This document shows, piece after piece, positions 8,247 through 17,539 of a stretch of 64,000 nt of DNA. The stretch's first letter is position 1; each line of letters opens with the position of its first letter. Under the pieces are notes generated by a model. That model did no database searches and was not told the origin of the DNA. It worked only from the letters and a program-made list of their open reading frames with translations. The stretch is taken from NCBI GenBank assembly GCA_029821875.1, contig JALGXW010000009.1, forward strand, positions 1-64,000, read 5' to 3'. The translations under genes were made by a program, and so were the position numbers. The DNA is from Candidatus Hebobacterum abditum. Its GTDB lineage: Bacteria; Armatimonadota; Hebobacteria; Hebobacterales; Hebobacteraceae.

Positions 8247-10445
8247 ATGAATCTGGGACCCATCGCGAAGATCTTCCCCTTCGGCTCTCACCTTTGCCGC
8301 GAGCCGATGCCGCCAATGTCCGAGCTGAAGAGCGACATGGACAACCTCAAGCGGCACGGCTTCAACCTGGTGAAGCTGCAGGAAAGCTGGGCGATAGACG
8401 AGCCCGAAGAAGGCCACTACGACTTCTCCCGCTATGAAGAACTCATCGCCCATGCCGCGAAGCTCGACATGGTGGTCTATCTCGGGCTCACCTGCGAGCA
8501 AGCTCCCGGCTGGTTATGGCGCAAGCATCCTGATTGTCGCATGGTGGGCATCAACGGGCTTCCAATCCTCTATGAGGCGCAAACTCCGCTGCCGGCCGAT
8601 GGTAAACCAGGTCCCTGCTTCGATCACCCTGGCGCGCGGGCAGATCAAGCGCGCTTCATCAAGAAGCTGGTGCAGGCCCTGGGCGACTACGAGAAGATCA
8701 TCTGGAACACGTGGCAGGAGATCGGGTATTGGTCCGAACGCATTGTCGGTCAGCCCGTCTGCTACTGCCAGCACACACTCGAGGCCTTCCGCGCTTGGCT
8801 GAAGGAGAGGTACGAAGGCCTGGATGCGCTCAACGGGGCGTGGAACGCGCGTTACGTCGATTGGCGCTCCATCGCCCCCCAGCGGACGATGAATGCGTGG
8901 ACTGCCTTGGACGTCCACTGGAAGTACTTCATGGACAACGTCCATGTAGCACGTGTGCTCCGCAGCAGGGCGGAGGCGATAAGGGAGGCGGATGCCTTGC
9001 GCCGCCCTGTCTTCGCCCACGTGGATACCTACACGGCAGGCTCCGGACGGGACTGGGCCTACGCGCGCTGTCAGGATTTCCTAGGCTGTTCGACATACCC
9101 CACCTGGTTTGCCCTGCACGACTGGGATGATGCGAGAGCGGCAACGGGACCGCTGGAGAAGCATGACTCCTTGCTGACCGAAATGTGGGACAGCGTGGCG
9201 CTGAAGTACGATTGCGTCCGCTCCTGCAACCCTCCTGGCAGCCCTGTCTGGGCGGCGGAGTTCCAGGGCGGCCGCGTCAGCGATGGCTTCCACCTCGGCC
9301 GCGTGCCCTCCCCGGACGACATTCGCCGCTGGATGCTCACTGCCATCGGCTCCGGCGTGACCGCTCTCTCCTTCTGGGTCACCAGGGCCGAGATCGCCGC
9401 CGCGGAGGCCAATGGCTTCAGCCTGCTCGACAGCGAAGGCGACAGCACAGCCAGATTCGAGGAGGCATCGCGGGTCGGGAGGGCGCTGTGCGAGCACCCC
9501 GAGCTCTTCGGGCAGCCCTCCTGGCCCAGCGCTGATGTCGCCATCCTGGTCAACGAATGGAACTACCAGTTCTGCGCCACTATGCGGCAGGGAGGCGAGC
9601 ATCTACCGTATAGCGTCCGCGGCTGGCATCGCATGCTGTGGGAGGCAGGCATCCCGGTGGATTTCGTCGAGGTGTCTGAACTCGACGAAGATTGCGCGGG
9701 TCAGTATCGAGCCATCATCCTCCCGTTCCCGATCTCCTTGTCCGAGGAGGTGGCGGAGAAGCTGGCGCGCTACGTGGAGAATGGCGGGAACTTGATCGGC
9801 GAGGCCTGCCCGGGCCGGATCAACGCCCATTCCTTCGCCAACCGGGGAGATCTGTCGCCCGTTGCGCGACAGCTGTTCGGCGTGCGTCACGAGGACCTCA
9901 GCATGATGCGGGAGCCTGGCGGCGCGGCGCGTTGGTCTCCCACCGAGCGCTCCTGGGGCGAGTACCTCGACGAGACCATGCTCACTGGTACGGGCCGCCT
10001 GGAGGGCCAGACGCTGCGGGCGAACGTCTACCTCGAGACGTTCTCCTGTACGGACTGCGAGCCCTGCCTGCAGTACGGGGAGGCTGTCGCAGGCACTGTC
10101 AGAGACGCGGGGAAGGGGAGCGCGTGGCTGCTGGGCACTCTGGTGGGCCACGCCGGGACGGCCTACCGCGACGAGCGCTCCCAGCGAGCAGTTCGCGCGC
10201 TGCTGGACCAGGTTGGCGTCGCACCTGCCCACGAGGGTGCTCTGCTGCTGCGGAAGCGGGCCATCGAGGGCAAGGAGGCGTGGATCTTCACCAACCCGAC
10301 CGCAGAGACGGTGACGGAGAAGATCGATGTCGCCGGCTGGTCGGCCGTGCAAGACCTCCTCGGAGAGGCGGTCGAGCGAACCGGAGACCGGGTCGCCGTG
10401 ACAGTGAGGAGCCTGGACGTGCGCGCGCTGGTGCTGAAGAAGTGA
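8247..10445 (+). CDS. GH42-type beta-galactosidase-like glycoside hydrolase
   Basis: A 732-residue cytoplasmic-looking protein without a signal peptide. A TIM barrel (residues ~20-390) carries the likely acid/base Glu158 in 'WNTWQEIGYW' and the likely nucleophile Glu338 in 'VWAAEFQGG', the two GH42 positions. It is followed by a class I glutamine-amidotransferase-like trimerisation domain ('YRAIILPFPISLSEEVAEKL', ~495-515) and a small C-terminal beta domain. Family members release beta-galactosyl residues from short oligosaccharides. GGGAGGG precedes ATG. It overlaps the next gene by four bases (GTGA), so the two are translationally coupled. Confidence 0.85.
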   Translation: MNLGPIAKIFPFGSHLCREPMPPMSELKSDMDNLKRHGFNLVKLQESWAIDEPEEGHYDFSRYEELIAHAAKLDMVVYLGLTCEQAPGWLWRKHPDCRMVGINGLPILYEAQTPLPADGKPGPCFDHPGARADQARFIKKLVQALGDYEKIIWNTWQEIGYWSERIVGQPVCYCQHTLEAFRAWLKERYEGLDALNGAWNARYVDWRSIAPQRTMNAWTALDVHWKYFMDNVHVARVLRSRAEAIREADALRRPVFAHVDTYTAGSGRDWAYARCQDFLGCSTYPTWFALHDWDDARAATGPLEKHDSLLTEMWDSVALKYDCVRSCNPPGSPVWAAEFQGGRVSDGFHLGRVPSPDDIRRWMLTAIGSGVTALSFWVTRAEIAAAEANGFSLLDSEGDSTARFEEASRVGRALCEHPELFGQPSWPSADVAILVNEWNYQFCATMRQGGEHLPYSVRGWHRMLWEAGIPVDFVEVSELDEDCAGQYRAIILPFPISLSEEVAEKLARYVENGGNLIGEACPGRINAHSFANRGDLSPVARQLFGVRHEDLSMMREPGGAARWSPTERSWGEYLDETMLTGTGRLEGQTLRANVYLETFSCTDCEPCLQYGEAVAGTVRDAGKGSAWLLGTLVGHAGTAYRDERSQRAVRALLDQVGVAPAHEGALLLRKRAIEGKEAWIFTNPTAETVTEKIDVAGWSAVQDLLGEAVERTGDRVAVTVRSLDVRALVLKK

Positions 10446-11677
10446 AGTCCAAAGAGCGCATCCTGGCTGCTTGGCGCGGGCAGTCGGTGGACCATGTGCC
10501 GCTGACAACCTGGTGCTTCGGCCTACACCCTCCGCAGGAGCTCCGCTGGAAGAAGGCCGACGGGCGCGACGTGCTCTGCTGGTATTCTCTCCGCATGGAG
10601 CACATCCACACGCTGCCCGAGCCCTGGGACCTGCAGGACGACTTCAACCGCGTGCTCGCGTGGCGCTCCCTGGGAGTGGACGATCTCCTGGAGGTCTCTG
10701 TACCGTGGAGCGCGGGCCCAGAGGTCACTGTGAGGGACACGACGATCCCGGCGGGCGCAGGACGGGACCATCCCGTGGCCGTTCGCGAGTATGCTACACC
10801 CGCCGGCAAACTGCGCCATGCTGTCCGTCAGACCGTGGAGGCACAAGGAGAGGGCTGGGTCGTGCAGCCGGGCACAGTCCAACTCTTCGAAGACCTGAAC
10901 ATCCCGCGCGCGGTTGAGCATGCGGTCAGCAGTCCGGAGGATGTGCTGAAGATCCGTCATCTGTTCGCGCCGCCCAATGGGGAGGCGCGAACGTGGTTCG
11001 CAGAGCGGATGGGGCGCATTCGGCCGTTCGCCGAGAAGCAGGGCGTCGCCGTGCAAGCCTGGTCGGCTTTTGGCATGGACGCCGCGGTCTGGCTTGCCGG
11101 CACGGAGGGGGCCGTCATGATGGCTCTCGATGAACCGGACGCCTTCGCCAAGCTGTTGGACATCATCGCCGAGACCGATGCGGCGCGGGTAGAGCTGGCT
11201 GCCGCCGATCCAGGAGTGGACATGATCGTGCAGAGGGGGTGGTACTCTGGCACTGACTTTTGGTCGCCGGCGCTGCTCGACACATTCCTGCTTCCCCGGG
11301 TCGCCGAACTGGCTCGCCTGACACATAAGCATCGCAAGGAGTTCGGCTATGTCATCACAACAGGTGTTGACCTTCTGGGCCCTCGCTTGGCCGATGCTGG
11401 CGTGGATGTCCTCTATTTCGTGGACCCCGTGCAGGATCGGCTGTCGCTGGGGCGAGCGCGTGACCTCGCGGAAGATGGGATGTGCGTCGTCGGGGGGACC
11501 AACGCGGTATCGCTGGCCTCAAGTGATGGACAGCGAATCAGAGACGAAGTGCACCAGGCGATGGACGTACTGGGACCGACTCACAGATTCATCCTGCATC
11601 CCGTTGACGCTCTCTTCCCGGACACCCCTTGGCCGAGCGTCGAGAAGCTGGTCGCGGCCTGGCGCGAGTATCAATAG
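10442..11677 (+). CDS. Uroporphyrinogen decarboxylase-like protein, copy 2
   Basis: A 411-residue UroD-superfamily protein. I start it at GTG 10442, which overlaps the GH42 stop and gives 'KSKERILAAWRGQSVDHVPLT', the normal N-terminus of this family (helix, then D-x-V-P). The second half shows 'ITTGVDLLGPRLADAGVDVLYFVDPVQD' and 'GMCVVGGTNAV', matching the beta-strands of the barrel. The Cys of the H-x-C-G zinc site seen in the 32445 copy is missing ('ITTG' replaces it), so metal-thiolate methyl transfer is unlikely by the MtaA mechanism. It lies between two glycosidase genes, which argues for a role in the same sugar pathway. Confidence 0.85.
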   Translation: MKSKERILAAWRGQSVDHVPLTTWCFGLHPPQELRWKKADGRDVLCWYSLRMEHIHTLPEPWDLQDDFNRVLAWRSLGVDDLLEVSVPWSAGPEVTVRDTTIPAGAGRDHPVAVREYATPAGKLRHAVRQTVEAQGEGWVVQPGTVQLFEDLNIPRAVEHAVSSPEDVLKIRHLFAPPNGEARTWFAERMGRIRPFAEKQGVAVQAWSAFGMDAAVWLAGTEGAVMMALDEPDAFAKLLDIIAETDAARVELAAADPGVDMIVQRGWYSGTDFWSPALLDTFLLPRVAELARLTHKHRKEFGYVITTGVDLLGPRLADAGVDVLYFVDPVQDRLSLGRARDLAEDGMCVVGGTNAVSLASSDGQRIRDEVHQAMDVLGPTHRFILHPVDALFPDTPWPSVEKLVAAWREYQ

Positions 11678-11693
11678 GGTAAGGAGACCGAGC

Positions 11694-13592
11694 ATAGAAC
11701 TGCCATTCGATTCAGCAGCGAAGGATCCCACCGTCGAGTTGAGGGGCAAGGCGTGGACTGTGGCTGTTCATCCTGGAACTCTCGAGGTCACGCTTCGGCC
11801 GGACGGAGAGTCGCCAATCCAGGTGTCCGCGCCGCAGGAGGGCCTCGGGCCGGTGGAGGCGGTAGAGCGCACCAATAGTGAAGTTAGTTGGGGACTCAGT
11901 GCGAAGAAGGTGCGTGTATCGTTCCGAACAGATAGTGATGCTCTGCTCGTGAGCTTCCTCTCACGCGAACCGGGTGAGTTCACGTGGCCCGTGGTCGGCA
12001 CGGATCCGGCGGCCCAGGCCTATCTGCTCCCGCTGGCCGAGGGCAGCTACGTCCCGGCAGATGACAGTCGCTGGCTGGCGCACCTCGCAGCGCTCAGTCC
12101 CATGCGTGCAACCGAGGCCCTCTCCATGCCATTCTGGGGGCTGGCCTTTCCGGACTGCACAGTTACCTACATGCTGACCAACCAGTTCAACAACGAGATC
12201 GCCTTCGAGGGCTCCGAAGGGCGGACCGCGATGCGGATCACGCACGAGTTCACCCGGAACTGGGAGCGCAAGGAATACGGGTTCATCATCCGTGTTGGGC
12301 CCCCCTCTCCGCTGGAGCCTGCCAGGCAATACCGGAGGTGGCTGACAGAGGAAGGGCAGTTCGTCAGCCTGCGGGACAAGATCGAGCAGGTCCCGCAGGT
12401 CGAGAAGCTCCTCGGCGCCGCCCATATCTACCTGTGGTCAGACGGCGTGTCCGTTGACATGATTGAGAAGCTCGCGGCACTAGGTTGCGAGCGCCTGTGG
12501 CTGGGGCTGGCCTCTTGGCAAGGCGGATTCGGGCATCCGGATGCGATCAGGTCGGCGAAGGATCTGGGCTACCTCATCGGCGCGTACGACTCCTATCACG
12601 GTATCCATGATCCTGACTCGCCGGACGCCTATGAAGCGGTGCTGTTCGACCGGCACCTGTACGAGACGGGCCCGATAGTCACGGCCAACGGATCGAGGAT
12701 ACCGGGGTATCTGGGCCAGGGCTATCAGCTCAGCCCGATCGCCGCCTGGCCGTATGTCAGGAAGCGGGTGACGGGCCTCATGGAGACGCTTCCCGAGCCC
12801 TTCAACTCCTGGTTCATCGACTGTGACGCCTATGGTGAGGTTTTCGACGATTACTCTGACCTTCACCCGGCTACCCAAGAAGACGACGTGCAGGCGAGAC
12901 TCCATCGGATGGCATGGATTCAAGATACCTACGGGCTGGTCATCGGGTCAGAGGGGGGAGTTGCCTACTCTGCTCCTGTCATCCACTTCGCCCACGGGAT
13001 GATGACACCGGTCTTCGGCTGGGGTGATCCCGACCTTCAGGAGGACGAGGACTCACAGTACTATCTCGGCACCTGGTCGTCGCCTGACGGTCCGAGTGTT
13101 CTCCTCAAGCGTGTGCCCCTCAAGCCCAGTTACCGCACCTTCTACTACGATCCTCGCTTCCGACTGCCGCTCTACCAGACCGTGTTCCACGACTCCGTCG
13201 TGGCGACCCATCACTGGCACCACTCCAGTCTGAAGTTCACGGATCAGGTTGACACCGTAGAGCTGCTGGAGCTGCTGTACAACGTGCCGCCGCTCTACCA
13301 CATGAACCTCGAGGAGTTCGAGAGACACAAGAATCGCATAGCAGCGCATAGCGAGTTCTTCGCCCCACTTCACCGCGAGCTGGGCCTGCTGCCCTTGACA
13401 GATTTCGCTTGGCTGACAGATGACCGAATGGTGCAGCGGACGGCGTTCGGCGACGCGGTGGAGATGGTGGCCAACTTCGCGGAGGAGGATTTCCACCATC
13501 TCGAGACAGCGATACCTGGGCGGAGCATCCTGGCTCGATGGCTGGAGACCGGGGATACTCGAGTGTACACGCCTGCTCAGCCGTCTGACTGA
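11694..13592 (+). CDS. GH101/GH129-like glycosidase, cytoplasmic paralogue
   Basis: About 632 residues, strongly similar to the next gene over nearly its full length. A beta-sandwich N-terminal half ('ISAPQEGLGP'-type motif, 'LPLAEGSYVPADD') leads into a TIM barrel with 'ERLWLGLASWQGGF', 'SWFIDCDAYGE' and 'GLVIGSEGGVAY'. The Asp of 'FIDCD' and the Glu of 'SEGG' are the likely nucleophile and acid/base, reminiscent of GH101/GH129 alpha-N-acetylgalactosaminidases; assignment is inference. No signal peptide. No ATG, GTG or TTG suits the ribosome binding site: AAGGAG at 11681 is 7 bases before ATA 11694. In-frame CTG 11700 and TTG 11739 are alternatives. It lies 16 bases after the UroD-like gene. 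Confidence 0.7.
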   Translation: MELPFDSAAKDPTVELRGKAWTVAVHPGTLEVTLRPDGESPIQVSAPQEGLGPVEAVERTNSEVSWGLSAKKVRVSFRTDSDALLVSFLSREPGEFTWPVVGTDPAAQAYLLPLAEGSYVPADDSRWLAHLAALSPMRATEALSMPFWGLAFPDCTVTYMLTNQFNNEIAFEGSEGRTAMRITHEFTRNWERKEYGFIIRVGPPSPLEPARQYRRWLTEEGQFVSLRDKIEQVPQVEKLLGAAHIYLWSDGVSVDMIEKLAALGCERLWLGLASWQGGFGHPDAIRSAKDLGYLIGAYDSYHGIHDPDSPDAYEAVLFDRHLYETGPIVTANGSRIPGYLGQGYQLSPIAAWPYVRKRVTGLMETLPEPFNSWFIDCDAYGEVFDDYSDLHPATQEDDVQARLHRMAWIQDTYGLVIGSEGGVAYSAPVIHFAHGMMTPVFGWGDPDLQEDEDSQYYLGTWSSPDGPSVLLKRVPLKPSYRTFYYDPRFRLPLYQTVFHDSVVATHHWHHSSLKFTDQVDTVELLELLYNVPPLYHMNLEEFERHKNRIAAHSEFFAPLHRELGLLPLTDFAWLTDDRMVQRTAFGDAVEMVANFAEEDFHHLETAIPGRSILARWLETGDTRVYTPAQPSD

Positions 13593-13616
13593 CGTCTGAT
13601 GTCGCGCTAAGTCTGG

Positions 13617-13651
13617 GGCTGCGCGTTCTCTCGGAGAGGTAGCGCGCAGCC
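13617..13651 (+). terminator. Hairpin between the tandem glycosidase genes
   Basis: GGCTGCGCG (13617-13625) pairs perfectly with CGCGCAGCC (13643-13651), with an inner CTCT/AGAG stem. It lies 25 bases after the first glycosidase stop. No T run follows, so a processing or partial-termination site is also possible. Confidence 0.45.
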
Positions 13652-13757
13652 GCCGTTCACAATGTGGCCTCGCCCAAGCGTTAACCCCGACGAATTGCGC
13701 GGTGCAGCAGCGATGATTGCAGACGTGGCATCTATAGTAGTTCCCTGAAAGGAGTCC

Positions 13758-16232
13758 ATGGGCCTCATGTCCCACCCATCTGTCCAGCGCCCCGACTCGC
13801 CCATCAATGGTCCCGACCGGCTTCGCAGTCGCCGATCCCGCGTGTCGGTGATCCTCTCTCGCCCTCTGCTTGCGCTTTCTCTAAACACTGTGCTTATTGT
13901 GACACTCTCTGGATGCTCTGCCTCTGGGGGAACTGAGCGAGTGATCCGGGGAAGTGAGCGAGCAATCGGGGGAAGTGAGCGAGTAATCGCACTCACAAAT
14001 GAGAGCTGGACGGTCCAGATTGACCCTGACTCGCTCGAAGTGTCAGCTCAGCCGGCGGGCAGAAGCACAGTCCGAATCTCCGCTCCGCAGGAGGGCCTCG
14101 GCCCGATAGCGGGCCTGAAGCAGAGCAACGACGAAGCCAGTTGGGAACTCGAGCAGCACAAGATGCGAGTGTCGTTCCGGCTCGACGGGAACTGCCTAAG
14201 CGCTCACTTTGTGACCACTCAACCCGGTACGTTCACTTGGCCCGTCACCACTGGTGACTCGCCCGTGCGAGCATATGTGTTGCCCCTGTTCGAGGGCAGC
14301 TATGTCCCCGCGGATGACGCCGAGTGGGTGGAGTTCCTCGGCTGGCAGAGCCCCGGCAATACCACTGAGACCCTATCGATGCCATTCTGGGGTCTGGATT
14401 GCACGGACTATACCGTCGCCTACATCCTGACGAATCAGTTCAACAACGAGCTGGTGTTCGAGGATCGCGGGGGCAGACTGGGAATACGCCTCACCCACGA
14501 GTTCATGCCGAGCTGGGAGACCAAGGAGTACGGGGTGACCATTCGCCTGGGCGAAGCCTCCCCGATAGAGCCAGCCAGGCAGTACCGCGAGTGGTTGATG
14601 GAACAGGGGCAGTTCGTGAGTATGGCGGACAAGATTGAGCAGACTCCTGGCGCCGAGAGGATCCTGGGCGCGGCACACATCTACCTCTGGGGTGACGACC
14701 TCATCAGCCGCTACGATGTGCTGGACTGGCAGCGCCTTCCGAAGACGCTTGTCGATCAGGGCAAGTCGTCTCAGCCGTCGCCTGGGAAGCGGATCTGGGA
14801 TCTCATGAGCTCCGAGACCCACAAGGAGCTTGCCGAGGCCGCTTCGCTGAAGCGGCCGTACCGCTACCTCCAAGATCAACTGACGCGCGCGCTGTCCGGG
14901 GTCCTCGCTCGTCGCGACTTCTACATGGAGGCCGCCTGGCGAGGCATACAACTGCCGGCTGAAGCCCAGCAACTCCTGCGCCAGGGCATGCCGAATCTGA
15001 ACGAGCCGCAGGTGCTGCGGCTGAACAGCCTGCTGCTCGAAGCAGCCTTCCCGGGTGCCTTCGCCCCGAGCAGTCGGTGGGGGAATGGCATCTCCCTGAA
15101 GATGATGGAGAAGTTCGCCGAGACCGGCTTCGACAGGCTGTGGCTGGGGATGGCTTCCTGGCAGGGGGCACTTCGGCGTCCGCAGGCCGTCAGGAGGGCG
15201 AAGGAGCTCGGCTACCTGATTGGGACATATGATTCCTACCACAGCATCCACCACCCCGACCAGGTCGATAGCTGGGAAACGGCCCAGTTCAGTCTCGAGG
15301 CCTACGAGACAGGCGCGATCATCCGCCTGGACGGCGAGCCGCGTACTGGGTTCAACGGCAAGGGACGCAAGTTCAGCCCCATCGCCGCCTGGCCCTACGT
15401 CCAGGAACGGGTCACGGGCCTCATGGAAACGTTCTCTGAACCTCTCGACTCCTGGTTCATCGACTGTGACGCCTACGGCGAGATCTACGACGACTACTCC
15501 GAACTCCACCCGGCCACCCAGCTCGACGACATGAATGCCCGACTCCATCGTATGGCCTGGATTCGCGATACCTACGGACTCGTGATCGGCGGAGAGGGCG
15601 GGGTGGCGTACGCGGCGCCGACCATCCACTTCGCCCACGGCATGATGACGCCGGTCTTCGGCTGGATGGACCCAGACCTCCGTAAGAACAGGGAATCAGA
15701 GTACTTCCTCGGCCGAGCCTGGCCGCCGGATGCGCCCCAGAGGCAGGTGAAGCAGGTCCCTCTGAAGCCGCGGTTCCGCAAGCACTACTACGATCCGCAG
15801 TTCCGGCTCCCGCTCTACCAGACCGTCTTCCACGACTCGGTGGTGGCGACCCATCACTGGGGCTTTACCAGCCTCAAGTTCAAGGATCAGGTGGACACGG
15901 TGGCGCTGCTGGAGTTGCTCTACAACGTCCCGCCCATGTACCACATGAACCTCGAGGAGTTCGAGAAGCACGGGGCGACGATGAAAGCTCACTATGAGTT
16001 CTTCTCTCCGCTGCACCGCGAACTAGGGCTGCTCCCGTTGACCGACTTCGAGTGGCTGACCCCGGACCGGATGGTGCAGCGGACAGTGTTCGGAGAGCGC
16101 GTGGAAATGGTCGCCAACTTCGCCGACGAGGATTTCAGGCACGGCGGCACGCTAGTCCCTCCGCGGAGTATCCTGGCGAGATGGCTGGACTCCGGAGAGA
16201 CCAAGGTCTTCACGCCTCCTCCGCCCCGATAG
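13758..16232 (+). CDS. GH101/GH129-like glycosidase, lipoprotein paralogue
   Basis: An 824-residue exported enzyme. A long basic N-terminus (residues 1-35) precedes a hydrophobic stretch and a lipobox L-S-G-C with Cys53, so it is a predicted lipoprotein anchored in the envelope. Residues 58-78 are three copies of a G-S/T-E-R-x-I-x heptapeptide. The rest aligns with the previous gene, including 'SWFIDCDAYGEIYDDYS' and 'GLVIGGEGGVAYAAP', which hold the proposed catalytic Asp and Glu. Unlike its paralogue it has about 125 extra residues (about 315-440) between 'AAHIYLWGDD' and 'KMMEKFAETGFDRLWLG', inside the barrel. AAGGAG precedes ATG. The pair suggests outside and inside processing of related glycans. 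Confidence 0.78.
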   Translation: MGLMSHPSVQRPDSPINGPDRLRSRRSRVSVILSRPLLALSLNTVLIVTLSGCSASGGTERVIRGSERAIGGSERVIALTNESWTVQIDPDSLEVSAQPAGRSTVRISAPQEGLGPIAGLKQSNDEASWELEQHKMRVSFRLDGNCLSAHFVTTQPGTFTWPVTTGDSPVRAYVLPLFEGSYVPADDAEWVEFLGWQSPGNTTETLSMPFWGLDCTDYTVAYILTNQFNNELVFEDRGGRLGIRLTHEFMPSWETKEYGVTIRLGEASPIEPARQYREWLMEQGQFVSMADKIEQTPGAERILGAAHIYLWGDDLISRYDVLDWQRLPKTLVDQGKSSQPSPGKRIWDLMSSETHKELAEAASLKRPYRYLQDQLTRALSGVLARRDFYMEAAWRGIQLPAEAQQLLRQGMPNLNEPQVLRLNSLLLEAAFPGAFAPSSRWGNGISLKMMEKFAETGFDRLWLGMASWQGALRRPQAVRRAKELGYLIGTYDSYHSIHHPDQVDSWETAQFSLEAYETGAIIRLDGEPRTGFNGKGRKFSPIAAWPYVQERVTGLMETFSEPLDSWFIDCDAYGEIYDDYSELHPATQLDDMNARLHRMAWIRDTYGLVIGGEGGVAYAAPTIHFAHGMMTPVFGWMDPDLRKNRESEYFLGRAWPPDAPQRQVKQVPLKPRFRKHYYDPQFRLPLYQTVFHDSVVATHHWGFTSLKFKDQVDTVALLELLYNVPPMYHMNLEEFEKHGATMKAHYEFFSPLHRELGLLPLTDFEWLTPDRMVQRTVFGERVEMVANFADEDFRHGGTLVPPRSILARWLDSGETKVFTPPPPR
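13929..13991 (+). repeat. Three 21-base tandem repeats in lipoprotein linker
   Basis: Three consecutive 21-base units, each starting GGA(A/A)(G/C)TGAGCGAG, encode Gly-Thr/Ser-Glu-Arg-Val/Ala-Ile-x directly after the lipidated Cys. The unit is in frame, so copy-number change would only lengthen the tether between membrane and enzyme. Confidence 0.75.
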
Positions 16233-16789
16233 GCCCCATGCTCAGAGGTGTTCGCGTCGGGTGTGGGTTGTCGACCGCGCGTACGACCACCTGCGTATGT
16301 CGAGCGACTCTAAGACCGACACAGAGGACGTGCCGTCCGGGCTCGTAGCTCGCGTTTCGACGCGACAAGCCCGCATGTGATGACTGGTCTGGTACTCTCG
16401 CTGCCTCGCGCGACAGTGCCAGCGGCTGTCGGCACTCAGATGCGGCGGCGCCCTCAGCGGGCACTCAGAAGGACGGCTCGGCCAATCACACGGGCGCACA
16501 TCGCCGTTCGCCAGGGCCGCTTGGGAGAGCAGTGCCTTCGAAGGACCGGTATTCTCCGATGGACCGGATGTGGACCATGTGGTCTGTGGCGTGCCTGCCG
16601 GTCCCGCGACGGCATGGCTGATGTGTCTCCCACCAGTCACTCCTCTGCGAGGAGTTGCGCGGCACTGCGGAGAAGGTCGGAGAAGGTGTTGGGTACAAGC
16701 ATGGCCCGCGGAGTTGTCGCGGCGCGACAGCTCGAGCAGGCCATGCTGTCGGGCGCGTTGGTCGCCCGATAGTGACGGAGGCGGAAGGC
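16233..16789. other. Intergenic region with a dispersed palindromic repeat
   Basis: No gene recognised. It contains one copy of the TCGCGTTTCGACGCGA repeat (16350-16365) with its conserved flank to about 16290. The remainder up to the metal permease holds nothing I can identify. Confidence 0.4.
16290..16365 (-). repeat. Dispersed 'SRRNASY' repeat, copy i
   Basis: The core TCGCGTTTCGACGCGA (16350-16365) is a 6-bp inverted repeat around TTCG. Read on the minus strand the copy encodes 'SRRNASYEPGRHVLCVGLRV'; the copy at 42152 encodes 'SRRNASYRPRRSILCIGLTV' on the plus strand, with several differences at silent third positions. Further partial copies are at 25744 and 35729. Probably a fragment of a mobile element; the coding sense is inference. 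Confidence 0.45.
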
Positions 16790-17539
16790 GTGGCGGATCT
16801 GAGCACAGCACTGCAATCCGGAAGTCTTCCCGTCTTGTTGGGGACGGCAGTTGCTCTGGGGTTCCTCCACACTGTGTTGGGGCCGGACCATTACCTGCCT
16901 TTCGTCATGATGGCCAAGGCGCAGAACTGGTCGAAACTGAAGACAGCAGTTGTGTCTGTGCTGTGCGGTCTCGGGCACGTGGCCAGTTCTGTGGTGATCG
17001 GCCTGGCTTTGGCCGCTGCAGGAATGGCCTTCACCGAATGGGAAGGCAGCCGTTGGGCCGGTTGGCATGAAGCGCGAGGCGGCTTGGCGGCTTGGCTGCT
17101 GATAGGGGTAGGGACGGCGTTCTTCCTCTGGGGGGCGGTATCTGCGTTACGTGGCCGCAGACATGCGCACGTGCACACACATGAGGATCGCGCGAGGCAC
17201 ACCCATGAGCACAGCCACAAGGGCATGCACATGCACGTCCATGGGACGCAGGTGATGAATCTCACTCCTTGGGTGCTGTTCACGATCTTCATCCTCGGTC
17301 CCTGTGAGTCATTGATTCCCTTGATGTTGGCGGCTTGGGCAGTGGCGGGTCTGGGCGGTTCGCTGCTGGTGGCGGGTGCCTTCTCTGCAGTCACCGTCCT
17401 CACAATGTTGGGGGCCGTGAGTGTACTGATGCTGGGGGTCTCCCGCCTTCCCTTGGGCAGACTCGATCGGTGGTCAACGGCAGCAGCAGGGCTGTCATTG
17501 GGCCTCTGCGGAGTGGCCATCCGGTGGCTGGGCCTGTAG
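16790..17539 (+). CDS. NicO/UreH-type transition-metal permease with His-rich loop
   Basis: A 249-residue membrane protein starting at GTG 16790, 8 bases after GGAGG. Helix 1 carries 'LHTVLGPDHYLPF' with His27, Asp33 and His34, and a later helix has 'LGPCESLIPLM' (170-180), both typical of the UreH/NicO transmembrane domain used for nickel or cobalt movement. The loop between the two halves (125-151) has 11 His in 27 residues, a likely metal-binding segment. About six hydrophobic segments are visible. No urease or hydrogenase genes are nearby, so the metal and direction of transport are open. The gene stands alone. Confidence 0.82.
   Translation: MADLSTALQSGSLPVLLGTAVALGFLHTVLGPDHYLPFVMMAKAQNWSKLKTAVVSVLCGLGHVASSVVIGLALAAAGMAFTEWEGSRWAGWHEARGGLAAWLLIGVGTAFFLWGAVSALRGRRHAHVHTHEDRARHTHEHSHKGMHMHVHGTQVMNLTPWVLFTIFILGPCESLIPLMLAAWAVAGLGGSLLVAGAFSAVTVLTMLGAVSVLMLGVSRLPLGRLDRWSTAAAGLSLGLCGVAIRWLGL

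Noticed and set aside
9692..10441. Upstream extension of the second UroD-like frame
   Set aside because: It is an out-of-frame reading of the GH42 gene; the family N-terminus begins at GTG 10442.
13929..13991. Short direct repeats considered as a CRISPR
   Set aside because: The units are contiguous, in frame and without spacers; they encode a protein linker.
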